A DNA stretch of 64,000 nt from Sordaria brevicollis (taxonomy: Eukaryota > Ascomycota > Sordariomycetes > Sordariales > Sordariaceae), in assembly GCA_033439795.1 (NCBI GenBank), contig JAUTDP010000002.1, positions 2,356,001 to 2,420,000 of the forward strand. Reading direction: 5' to 3'. Under the pieces are notes generated by a model that was not told the DNA's origin, made no database searches, and saw only the letters and a program-made list of their open reading frames with translations. Of this stretch, positions 1-10,938 are shown one piece after another (the stretch's first letter is position 1; each line of letters starts with the position of its first letter). A program made the position numbers and the translations under genes.

Positions 1-1651
1 GGCGAAAGGGGGAAATAGAAGAGAGGAGAAAGAAAACTAACGAGGTAACATGGGATGAGCGGCGTCTCCTACCAACACCAACCGATCTTTGTGCCAGGTT
101 GGGATTGGTGGGCGGTAGAGAAGTGGCCAGCGTTTGAGGTCTGTTGCTTTGCTATAGTTGTGGGAAACTGGTAAGTTTGAGTTGAAATGGAGATCAGGGA
201 AAGGAGACAAACTTGATGACTTTCAGAAGACCTGGATGAAAATCTGAGAGCTTGGAGAGGACTTCGGATTTGGAGACGGGGGCGTGCCAGTCTTTGATGA
301 AAGAGATTATCGAACGTCAGTGAACGAGCGTTCATAATGTGCTGGGATTGGGTGATAGAGTGTCTGACGGAGATACTGACCTTCCCTCTTCGCAGTATTC
401 TCCTCATCCCTCAACATAACAACAAAGTTGAAGATCTCACCTCTGTTCACTCGTTAGTCTGTATTCCCCCATTTTGACCAAACCAAGCACCACATGTAGC
501 AGTACTCACCCCCGACACCGATAAGCAATCAGCCTCCTCTTCCCCTCAACATCCGGCCAAAGTCGACACACCTTGGCCTCCTTCTTGTCCGTATCCAGGA
601 AAAACTGCGTTTCTGGATCCTTGGCGATTTCCGAAGTTGGGATCAAAAACCGGTAGCAAGTGTTGAGCTTCGGGTCCGGTAGCATCTGAGGCTCGAGGGG
701 ATGGCCGAGGACGTAATCGGGTGCGCGCGAGTGCACCCCGTCGGCGGCGATGATGAGGTCCGCGGTTAGGGTCTGATCCGAAGAGAGGGTTAGGGAGGGT
801 TTTGAGGGGTTCTATGGGTGAGTGTTTGTTAGTGGCTTATTTTAGCTCGTTCGATGTTTCGAGGTATGTTCATGAATATCAAACGGCCCCTGGTGTTGAA
901 TGAGGTAGTGGAGGATGTGGGAGTAACTTACATACGCAACAACTTCCTTTCCGCCTTCGATCTTGACCCATCCTTTTCTCTTATTGCTGTCACTTTTCTT
1001 CACATTCTTCCTGCTTTTTTTCTCCTCCTGCTCCTCCCCGTTTCCATCTTCACCCTCCCCATCCTCTGAATCATCTTCCCCGTCCCCAAGATTTCTCTCC
1101 TCCACCTTGACCTTTACCTTCAACTCCTTTTCCTTCAAACTGTCCCTTTCTTTCTCCTCCTCCTTCTCCTTTCCCTTCACCTCTTCTTCCTCTCCCTCCA
1201 CATTCCCACCCCCATTCACCAACCCCAACAACCCCCCATGTAAATCAACCCGATGCGCATACCACAACGCCCCGCCCTCCCAAACTTCCTCACATCTACT
1301 ATGATCCAACCCCTTCTCCACCAATTCTTCATGCGTTTTCCAGTCCAGGACTAACATCCCTTCGCTTTTTACAAACTTTTGCTTGATAGGGTCCAAGCCT
1401 AAACCACGACCGGGAAGGGGGTGGCAGAGAAAACGAGAGATGTTGGGTGGGACGTTGATTGCGGCGCCGATTTCGTGGGATTTGTACTCCGTGGAGGAGG
1501 GTGAGGAGGATGGCGGGGAGGAGGGGGAGGAGGACTGGTTGTAAGAAGAGGATCGCTCGAGGATGGTAATTCGATGACTGGAGTTGGCGCGGCGGAGGGA
1601 TAATGCGGTTGTGAGACCGGAGAGGCCGGCGCCTACTATTAGGATGTCCAT
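1..1651 (-). CDS. FAD-dependent monooxygenase (salicylate-hydroxylase-like), C-terminus outside window
   Basis: Flavoprotein of the group A aromatic hydroxylase type, expected to use FAD and NAD(P)H to hydroxylate a small aromatic substrate; the substrate cannot be told. The N-terminus [13 protein letters not shown] is the FAD-binding GxGxxG motif, [13 protein letters not shown] is the DG motif of the second exon, and GDAAHPMLP in the last visible exon is the third FAD motif. Exons read as 932-1651, 510-811, 381-442, 213-291 and 42-151; every junction keeps phase, and a further donor at 41 shows the gene continues past the left edge. The family is usually about 400-450 residues. Exon 1 carries an unusual run of about 80 mostly Glu/Lys/Asp residues (nt 967-1210) not expected in the family. 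Family assignment is firm, splice sites good, substrate unknown. Confidence 0.85.
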
Positions 1652-2453
1652 TTGCCCAGTTCGTTCGGCGAGATTAGTGGATTAATCCCTTAGTAGTGGT
1701 GATCGTGAGGTCAACTTGTTTTGGAAATGTCTGGCGGGCAGTTGGAGGTTTTCAAAAGTCGAGTCGGAATTGAAGAGGTGTCGGTAAGACAGCAAGATGC
1801 GAGAGGATGAAGGTAAAGGCAGGTGTTACCTGGTTTATACTCCGAGGTAGGTATGCCTGAAACTCTGGTACACCGTAGCAGAGCTGAAGGAAGGTGCCAT
1901 CCACACCTATAGCTATCCATGGGATCAAAGTAGATATGGGCAGATACCGAGCTGCAGTGTCACCTCGCAGATAGTAAGCGGGAGTGTTCTGGAATGCCCC
2001 GAAAGAGGGGTCTATTACTCTTAAGGTCAAGTATGATCCTTAAATCTTTCTTTGAGCGGCTGTTCGTATATCTCGGTGATGATTTACTAGAATACCTAGG
2101 AAACGCACTGCCGGGTAGCCGTGATGGTGTCTCTCGGTCAACGTGCCTTCCGTGCATGTCCTCGATGATACTACCACTCCACATAGTTTCGGCTAGTACT
2201 ACCGAGTCAGGACATTATGCTGCAAATAAGAGAGAACTTTGCAGCTGTTGGCATCCGTTACACAGCAGTAGGTACTTGGAAAGTGTGGTACATCAAGTGT
2301 AAGGAAAAGGAATGGAACTGGAAGTGCACAAATGGGATATCAATTCTCTTAACTTTTAACTTTTCAGAGTACACAGCTTCCTTTTCTTTTCGCCAATCAA
2401 CTCCGCGACATTTTCACACTTTCAGCTCAGAGATGCTAGCCCTAAGAAAAAGC
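1652..2453. other. gene-free stretch
   Basis: Between the monooxygenase start codon and the end of the cysteinyl-tRNA synthetase. Short open frames on both strands are under 105 codons, overlap one another and resemble nothing. It should hold the monooxygenase promoter and the synthetase 3' end. Confidence 0.6.
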
Positions 2454-5327
2454 TTAAGCGGAACCAAACTTGGCAAGATACTCCTCATGCAGCTTCTTCT
2501 GCTTCTCCCACTCCTTCTTGAGCTTCTTGCTCTGGCTCTTGGGCACCTCGTTGCCGTCCGCCAGCTTGGTGGGCAGGCCGTCGGCGTCGAACTCGGCGTA
2601 CTTGGCGTCGCTCTTGAACATGTCCTGGGGAGAGACCTTGGCCTTTTCCCACTTTTCTTGCTCGGCCTTTTCCTTGGCTTTGCGGGCTGTTTCGTGTTTA
2701 CGTTAGTCAGTGTCGCGTTTTTAGGGATAGTGAAGGGGGAATAAGGGAATGAAAGAAGGAAAAAAAGAAAACTCACCCTCCTCCTTCTGTCTAGCCTTCT
2801 CAGCCAACAACGCAGCCTTCTCTTCACGAGCCTGGATCAACTTGGCAGCGGGAACAAACTTGACAAGACTAGGTCCGTCAACGCGGTCGTCGAGCTGCAC
2901 ACCGAGGTCGGTAAGGTCGTAATCACGGATACGATCACTGAGCGCGAGGATCGCTTGCTTGGTCTTGGGCTCGAGGGCAGCGCCGGAAGAGATGGTGGCG
3001 CGCAGCTCGTCACGGAGCTTGGAAGTAGCACGGATGAAGGGGAGTGCCAGCTTCTCCGCGTCCTTCTCGCCGCTCTTCTCAAGCTCGTTGAACTCAGCTT
3101 CGGGGTTCTGCTGAGCGAGGAGGGCCTGGATGGACTCGCCAGTGAGGCCGAGAGCGGAGACCTCCTGCTTGACGTTGTTGAAGACGGCGGCGTAGGGCTT
3201 GACGGCGGTCTGGGGGTCGACGTTGGCCTTGTTAGAGGCAGTGGCGGAGGACCAGCCGAGACCCTCGTAAGGGGGCTGAGCGCTGGCGTCGAGACCAAAG
3301 ATGCCGACAATCTTGGTCACCCAGCGGGCAACGGACTCGAGGGCTTGCACGTTGGGGTTGCCAGAGTTCATGTAGATGTTGGCGTTGCGGACAAGCTTGA
3401 GGAGGACCTGCATGGCGGTGGGGGTATCGAAGGAGTTCCTGAGCGCGGTGTCAAGGTCCTTCTTGGCTTGCTCAAAGTCCTCAAGGAGACCCTTGGCGCC
3501 AGAGTCCTCGGAGAGGGAGAGGTCCTTGATGCCGGAGGAAGCGTCAACCTCGGACAGACGAGCCTTGACGTTGGTGAAGAAGTTGTCGAGAGTGGTTTCC
3601 CAGTTGTCGGCTTGCTTCCTCATGTCGGGGGAGATCTCGACACCGTCGTTCCAGCGACTAAGCAGGAAAACGATACGCATGTTGCGAGCGGTGTAGGTGG
3701 AGGCAAGAGCGTCCTGTATCGTCTGGAAGTTCTTCAAGCTCTTGGACATTTTGCTACCGGCAATGGAAAGATGGCCCATGTGCTGTATGCGGTGTTAGTA
3801 CTCAGCTTGATTGCCGAAGAAGGTTACAAAGAGGCTTACCAAGAAGTACTTGACCCAAGTGTGCTCACCCTTGCAGCAGTCATGGAAGTAAGCCTCACTC
3901 TGAGCCAGCTCGTTATCGTGATGAGGGAAAGCGAGATCGATACCGCCAGAGTGGATATCCATCTGCTCACCAAGCTTGTCGGAGGCCATGACGGAGCACT
4001 CAATGTGCCAACCGGGGCGACCGGCACCCCAAGGGCTGGGCCAGTAAGGCTCACCAGGCTTGGACTTCTTCCAGAGGGCAAAGTCGCCAGAACGCTTCTT
4101 GCCTCCCAAAGCGGTTGAGAGAGAACCTTCACCCTCCTCTTGCAGGGCAGTATCGTGCTTGCTCTCGGGGCGAAGGCGAGCATAAGTGTTACCGGCCTTC
4201 TCGAAGGCGCCAATGTCGAAGTAAACGGAGCCGTCGGCCTCGTAGGCAAATCCCTTTTGGATAATCTGCTCAACGAAGGCGACAATCTGGGGGACGTACT
4301 CGGTGACGCGAGTGATGACATCAGGGGGAAGCACGTTCAAAGCCTCCATATCGTCAGCGAAGGCCTTCTCCATGGTCTTTGTGAGGTTGGTAAAGATGGT
4401 CTGATCGCTAGTGTCGATAGTCTCCTTGTAAAGGGAGTCGAGGTATGGCAGGAGAACGTCCTCGGCGGCATCGAGGCCGGAGCCGTTCTTGAGCGCCTCA
4501 GCCGCAGCATCCATGTTGTTGAGGTGCATCTTGACCTTGGCCTCGGCATCACCCGGTTTTGTCTCGGGGACAAGAGGTCCGCCGGCCAGGACGACACCGT
4601 AAGCGGCCTCTTTCCTCTCCTGATAGTTCTTCTCGTCTAGTGGTTCAGCACCTTCGGGAGCCAAAAGGGGAAGGCTCTTGGTGTATGCCTGGAAGGCCTT
4701 GAAGATGAGGTCACGGATTTGCTCAGGGGTGTAGGGCTTCTCCTTTTCCAACTCTAGGAGCCTCTTTCTCCTTGCCTTGATGATGATCTGTGAAAGAGTC
4801 AGACTAGTGTTTGACATTTATGAATGAGCAAAACTTGAGCCTACCTTGTCATCGACATCTGTGTAGTTCATCTGCGATAGTGTTAGTGAATGATTTATAG
4901 CACACGCATACATATCTCGTGATGTACTTACCACAAAGTTGACCTTGTAATCGAAATAGTGCATAAGGATGCGACGAATGATATCGGTGGACACATAGTT
5001 ACGAGCATGGCCCAAGTGACTGAGATCATACTACAAAATGTTAACGGAGGAACATGAAGATTTACTGTTCACAATACATACAACAGTCGGTCCGCAGGCG
5101 TACCAACTAATGGCACCCTCTTCCCTTGGTACAAACGGTACGGGGGGACCCGGCTTAAGAGTGCTGTGAACGGTGATGGCGGCCATGATTAAAGGCGACG
5201 AAGTGAATGGACGGCGGGGGTATGGAGAGGTGAGAGGACGGGGGAAAAGACGAATTGGTCTTGTACTAATAGCCGCGATAGTCCTAGTTGAAGGAATGAG
5301 GCCTCGAAGACGGGCAAAGGAGTGCAT
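2454..5327 (-). CDS. Cysteinyl-tRNA synthetase, probably dual cytosolic/mitochondrial
   Basis: Class I aminoacyl-tRNA synthetase charging tRNA-Cys. Six exons: 5082-5327, 4932-5030, 4845-4871, 3840-4787, 2777-3782 and 2454-2686, giving about 852 residues with all phases consistent. The HIGH-type signature HLGH (residues ~87-90) follows CGPTVYDLS, which includes a zinc-ligand Cys; [10 protein letters not shown] and [13 protein letters not shown] supply the other zinc-site and cysteine-pocket residues; KMSKS is at ~451-455. The third exon is only 27 nt (MNYTDVDDK). The C-terminus is Lys/Glu-rich, as in eukaryotic cytosolic enzymes. The first 46 residues are Arg/Ser/Pro-rich with no acidic residue, a mitochondrial leader, and are followed by a second Met (MAAITVHS) that would start a cytosolic form. 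One gene making both forms is known for fungal synthetases; here it is inferred. Confidence 0.96.
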
Positions 5328-6156
5328 CCGGTGGTGGAGTAAGTTCCAACCCTATCAGATGTGAAGTCCAGTGTTAGTCAAAGGGCCAGTCAGTGTAAGG
5401 GAGTGAGAGTGGCAGTCCCGAAATGGAAGAGGTCAGCGTGGCCGTTTGAAACTTGTGAATGACTCCAACAAGTCCCTGCACTGAGTGAGTGTCAGAGTGA
5501 CCGAGTGAGGTACCTCTTGAGTTGCCTGACTGTAAAATGTACCACGAGGTGAAAGAGAACGAATGAGTCAAGCCACACCTTTGGTAAAACACCCTGGACT
5601 TATCTGTCACTTTTGGATGTCTGAATCCTACTGAAAGACGCTGAATGGTCCGAGTCGCAAGGGAAAGATGGTGCAATCTTTCAGAGAGACTTGGCGGGGC
5701 AACGATGTCCTTCACTCACAGTGAGACGTGAAAGTTGGAGTCGAGCGAGACAAAGCCGCAAATTGCCATACAATTCCCCACTCGGGTGTGGCTTGTCTGT
5801 GGTCTTTTGCAGATTCTGGACTTTCACCAGCCACATCAGGAGCTATGACCATCGCAGGGAAGAACCCAATGCGGGGGATCTCCGACTCGGGTCGTCCCGT
5901 TTCCTCCACTTTCACATTCGCAGTTGAACATGCATTGATTGACTTTCAGGGTCCAGATTCGGGGTTGCTTCAAAGATATCAGTCTTTCATCCCTTTCCTA
6001 AAAACAAACGAGGGTCTTCGTAGAGTCAACCTATAACCTATTCAACCTCCACCATCGCCCCGACTGGCAGAAGGACCCTCCCCCTCGGCAGTCTCACAGC
6101 ACCCACAGCCCAACTGCGCCCAACAAGCCGAATGCCCGAGTCACCGACGACGCCTT
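5328..6156. other. gene-free stretch
   Basis: Upstream of the synthetase and downstream of the deoxyribosyltransferase-like gene. Open frames on both strands reach about 113 codons but overlap and show no recognisable motif. Presumably the synthetase promoter and the neighbour's 3' untranslated region. Confidence 0.55.
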
Positions 6157-6660
6157 CTAGCGATCCAATGAACCGAGCTTCCTGATGACAGCAGCCGCCA
6201 TATCCTTCTCATTCTCCAAAAACTCGATGCCGAATCTCCTTGCGACAATCTGGACATTTCCTCGCTTCTTGTACTCCTTGTGACAACACACAATGGTCTT
6301 GCCGGTGCGCGCGCAAAGACCCAGCTCCAGAAGACTGATGGGCGCAAGTGTATGGGGCCCGTAGTATATCAGGACGATGTCTGCCTTTTCCGCCATGTCC
6401 AGTTCCCATTCAACTTGTTCTCGGAAGGGCTTGAACGTTATGTCTTCCGGCCAGTCAACCCAGTTGGGCGGAATCGGGTTGATGATGGTGATGGGAAGCC
6501 GTGAGAGTTGTCTGGCCAGGCTGTCACGCCAGTCGGGTTCATCTCCCACCTTGGAGGTTGTTCCAGCTAAGAAGACGGATTTCTTGCCTGTGAACTCGGG
6601 ACGTTCTGGGGCGCGGACCAGTTGTAGAGGGCCAGTTTGTTGAGGAGACTGATGTGCCAT
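6157..6660 (-). CDS. Nucleoside 2-deoxyribosyltransferase-like protein
   Basis: A 167-residue single-exon protein resembling the Nuc_deoxyri_tr2 family, small Rossmann-like enzymes that transfer or hydrolyse (deoxy)ribose from nucleosides. Seen: KSVFLAGTTS near the N-terminus (first strand and glycine loop), DWRDSLARQL, INPIPPNW, EWELDMAEKADIVLIYY with an acidic pair suited to the catalytic Glu, and PISLLELGLCARTGKTIVCC, which holds the typical LLELG helix. The start at MAHQSP was chosen because the family domain begins about 30 residues later. The frame stays open for another 125 codons upstream, but that stretch is hydrophobic, lacks family similarity and looks like leader plus untranslated region. 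Substrate unknown. Confidence 0.75.
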   Translation of the reverse strand: MAHQSPQQTGPLQLVRAPERPEFTGKKSVFLAGTTSKVGDEPDWRDSLARQLSRLPITIINPIPPNWVDWPEDITFKPFREQVEWELDMAEKADIVLIYYGPHTLAPISLLELGLCARTGKTIVCCHKEYKKRGNVQIVARRFGIEFLENEKDMAAAVIRKLGSLDR

Positions 6661-7295
6661 TTTGCTGCCAAGGGTGTGACTATCTTGTCTGATATCAAAC
6701 GGCAAACAGTTGTCGGAGTCGAGATGAATCAGATAAAAAGGTTGGAGAGGCTCTAAAAGGATGACAGGAAGCTGTAGGTGACAGAGAGGAAACCGCAACA
6801 CAAACAGGTAACAGCAACGGATATATATCAGATGAAAGGAAGAGAAGCCTGGGAGTAAGACCAACGAGGCTATAAAACTAAACTGAAGTTGATATAAGCT
6901 TTGGATGAAGGAGATGACTGAGGTGGCTGCCACGCTGGAGGCTGCCTCCAATCTAGCGTCCCGTATCGTGTGTAAGCACCGACCACATGCTCCACCTATG
7001 GGCTGCTCTTCACTTTGAAACTCCACTCTGCACTTCACTGCATGCCCTACGTCCAGGCCGGTTGGTAAAAGTTAGTATTTTGGTGGGTGCCTCTGCGTTG
7101 CACTAACAGAATCAAAGCTCAGCGCAGACACCTGCAGAAACCAAACGTCAAATTGACTTCGTGCGTCGCGTCAACTTTAATCAGACAACTGGGGCACGCG
7201 GGGACTTTTCATCCACTTTCTCTTACATACTTGTACTTGCTTCCGTCTCATGTCGTACTGACATATTTTTCACTTCTTTTCTCACTTCTTTTGCC
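6661..7295. other. divergent intergenic region
   Basis: Shared upstream region of two divergently transcribed genes. The open frame extending the deoxyribosyltransferase-like gene upstream to 7038 is judged untranslated leader. No separate gene is seen. Confidence 0.5.
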
Positions 7296-10200
7296 ATGCC
7301 ATATCTGCCGACTTCCGCCTCTCCTCCTTCGCGTCGGTCAAGTGTGAATATCAACAACCACCAGTCGCCAGCAGCAAATACAAGAAGCAGCAAAGAGACC
7401 ATTACTATTCCATCCCATGGCGACAATGACGATATCGGGCAGCGGCAGCGTTCGTCACCGCGGAAAGCACGGGAACATGCGACGACAGCGACGGCAAGCT
7501 CCGGGAAGCTGATTGCTTCTCATCCCAACTCCAAAAACGCGCCATCATCTGGTACCTCACCACCAAAACCCAAACCGGTGTTCAAGATGAAGAGGACAGG
7601 ACATAGTGGCCCTTCGCCATTTGCAAAACCTGTCTCAAAAGCAACCTCCTCTTCCTCAACCGTCCTCCCCACCAAGTCACTCAGGTCAGGATCCGTTGTG
7701 ACGGCTAAAAGTGGGCATGCTGGAGCTGCAAAACCTGGAGACTCTAGAAAACATCGCGATGGAGAGGCCAACCTGAACGGCACAGCCTCACGTACACCTC
7801 TTTCCAGAATCTCGGCAGGAGCAAACAACAACCCACCCCGGCCAAAACAGGAGCCTGATTCGGACATCATCCCAATGGCCGATATTCAGGACTCGGACCT
7901 CATAAAGGCCCAGCTTGCCATGGACGCCTTGGGAGCCGCCCGAGCAACACGCTCCAAGACCCAAGCGCCAGCGAAGGAACCACTAGCGAAGGAACCACTA
8001 GCGAAGGAAACGCCACCAAAGGAACCTCCAGCAAAGGCGCCATCAGCAAAGGAAACCACGGCAAAGGAACCACCGGCAATCGATCTCACCTCCGAAGCTC
8101 TTGATATGACCGCCTACAAGGTTTGGAAGGACGTTGATACAGGCGAGCTACTACTCACCTGCGGCGCACTCCTACCTCCAGGATATGAAAAGTTCAATCA
8201 TCCCGATCTCCCATGGATTTGTCCAATCCGAAATTGTCGAGTGCTCTTACCAGGTCTTATGGGCCTAGGTAGACATTTTGGTATGTCGCACCGCGCTTGT
8301 CGACTGAACGATAACTTGGACGGCACCTTGACCGACCTCGGAAGATATGCCGACCCTACCCATGGCGATGGTAGAAAGTTCAGTGGCACTACCAAGCCCT
8401 GTATCATCGTATCCAAAAAGTACATGAGCCTCGAGCAATCACCCATGGTTGAGCCCAAGCCTTACGTCAAAAAGAAGCCCGCTCAAGAAGTTTCCAAACC
8501 CGTTCAGGAAGCTCCCAAGCGTGAACTTCGTCGACGGTCGCAAATTGATGGACCTGGAAGCATTCAAGTCTCGGTTATAGGTGATGATGAGGGTAAGAAT
8601 GGATCGGGGCCTAGTGAGAAGATTTTGACAAAGGCAAAGTCTGGGCGTCCATACGCCATGTGGCCAGGTCGGTTCTTCCCAAATCTGATCTTCTTATCCA
8701 ATCGACCTCTAGCTAACTGTTTGTAGATGGCTCCGGGACGTTGAAAGATTTACTAGGTCTTCTACTACCCGACGAATGGACCCTATATACGGAACACCCC
8801 ACCCACCAGTGGGTATGCCCAGTAAGATCATGCCGGTGTTTGTACAGCGCGAAATCCCACCTTGCCAATCACTTCAAAATGAGGTACTATGGTTGTCGGC
8901 TCAATGACAACCTCGACGGGACTTTTACCATTGTCCACCGACCTCCCAGTATCCCTCTCGACCAACTTCGCATCGAGTACCATAAAAATCCCCCGGCCGT
9001 GATATCGCGCCGACGAATGGATAGTGAACCATTAGCGGAACCCCAGATTTCCCAGAATTTTATCAACCGAAAGTTACGCGAGCATCGCAGAGGGAAAAGT
9101 TCGTCAGCGAGTAGCTCGTTTCCGGAAAGCATTGGCAAGGAAAGTAAAGCTGCCACATCCTCAACATCAACTGAAAATGGACCCGTCATCTCTTCCGACG
9201 CCGGGTTTGACAATGATGCCGATGGCCGGCCTTATACCCATTGGTTGAATCCGCAGAACAACCGGTTTCAAGTGACCCGAGGGCTGATACCTGAAGGATA
9301 CGAGCTTGAACATCAAGCGTATCCCGATCGTCCTTGGATATGCCCCATCCGATCGTGCAGGTTCCTTAACAAAACGCAGACAGCTTACAGCAATCACTGG
9401 ACCCTGCGTCATCCCAACGTTTGTGTTAACGACAACCAGGACGGAACCTTTAGCATCGTTGAGGGTTATAGTAAGAGCGGTCCTCGGGTTGTGTCTAGGC
9501 GCCTCATGGGATATGACGAATCACCCTTGGGAGAGGCGCAACTACCGGTCAAGGAACGAGAACAAGCGGAGGCAGTGGGGCCAAGTGCAAGTGTCTCGCC
9601 CGACAACGTTAGCCAACAACAAAAGAAGGCACCCCCACAACTAAAGCGATCTTTCAGCGAAACATTAGAAGCAGAAGAGCTGTTTGGAGACGGAGACCCC
9701 GATGGACTGCGCCGATATATCACCGCCCAGATCGGTGGTCAATTTCCCGAGGTTGACGAAACGGAACTGGAACTCCTTCTTTCTTTACCTCGTCGGCGAA
9801 ATCTCAAATTGAAGCACCCTATTCCAGTAACGCATACCTTGACAGTCAAGCAACTCGCTGCAGTCGTTGCGCAACTCGTTGGGCGGGAAAGCCCCAACCC
9901 GTGTACTGCGTGTCGACGCCTCGCAGGGCCCTTTAACGGCTGCATTACTTTGCTACCCGAAGTCAGCCTCAAACTGAACAGACTGGTATCTTCCAGTTAC
10001 CGGAACGCTTGCGCAAACTGCCTGTACGACCATACGTACAATGCGTGCAGTATCAAGAAGCCAAAACTCCAAGAGGGGCTTGCAGCGGGCACACCAACCG
10101 GGATTACCGGTGGTGTTGGTGGAGATGAAGCACGTGTAGAAGAAGCAGCAGACGAGGCAGGACATGATGTCGAAGATGAAGCTGAGGAGGAAGAGGAAGC

Positions 10201-10938
10201 TTATGAATATGACGAGCGACTTGGGGCCACGGTCATCAGGCGATCGCAGAGATTACCTAGTCTACCTGCCGCGGAAGAGAGCGTGGGCGAGATAGATGGA
10301 ATAATTCCACCCCGGAAAGCCATCACCTTTGAGGATCCATCGCCGGACACCTTTTCGGGTAGACTGAATACCGCAGAGGACGGACAAGAACAAGAACAGG
10401 AAGAGTATCGTCGCGCTAGCAAACGTCTCAGGACGAGGGAGCAAAGCGCTCTATCGACCTCGATTCAGGCCACTGCCGCCGCCGCTCGGTCTCTTCTGGT
10501 ATCCCAAGAGGACCTCGTAACTGAGACTTGGGAAAGAGGTTCAAGAGGGGTGTTGCCTAACCAGCGGCAGCCATCAGAGAGTGAGTTTTCGGTACCCTTC
10601 TCCCCTCAAACTTGAACTAGACACTGACAAACCTAGACCTCGTCTACGCCTCATCCTACCTCACAGCCAACCAAACCGTCCAAATCGGCCGCTCAACAAC
10701 TTTCACATCCCTCACCATCCCCTCGGGCAACACCCACCAGCTCCCCACCGACCGGTCGCGGACCCAGTCATGCAGTCTTCTTAGCGGCAAGCTGAGGGTG
10801 ACGCTGAACGACGGCGAAAACGAGTTTGTCGTTGGCCCGCGTGGTATGTTCACGGTCAGCCCTGGGACGACATGCGTGCTGGAGAATCGCAATTATATGG
10901 ATGCGACGGTCCATGTTACTGCTGTGGCGGATCGGTAG
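7296..10938 (+). CDS. Large protein with three CPIRxCR zinc-finger-like repeats, DUF3716 domain and C-terminal cupin
   Basis: Three exons (7296-8667, 8727-10580, 10637-10938) give 1175 residues with phase-consistent junctions. The N-terminal ~270 residues are Ser/Pro/Lys-rich with a short AKEP-type repeat (nt 7970-8080). Three repeats of ~100 residues follow at ~273-380, ~451-560 and ~625-735. Each has an acidic/aromatic start, W[IV]CP[IV]RxCR, a conserved His about 17-19 residues on, a Cys a little later, then LND/VND-N-x-DGT and a final [IV][IV]S[KR]. A CxxC plus CANC module (~847-905) matches DUF3716, an uncharacterised fungal Cys-rich domain. An acidic stretch comes at ~930-960. The last 100 residues, in exon 3, read as a cupin barrel (SLLSGKLRVTLNDGE, VVGPRGMFTV) similar to the Mif2/CENP-C-type cupin. 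The first intron lies at the start of repeat 2. A nuclear, DNA- or chromatin-linked role is inference. Confidence 0.8.

Noticed and set aside
2955..4118. 387-codon plus-strand open frame
   Set aside because: Antisense shadow of the cysteinyl-tRNA synthetase exon; Val/Gly/Leu-rich composition is the mirror of the real codons.
6661..7038. 125-codon N-terminal extension of the deoxyribosyltransferase-like gene
   Set aside because: Hydrophobic, not family-like, and the domain starts just after the downstream Met; treated as leader sequence.
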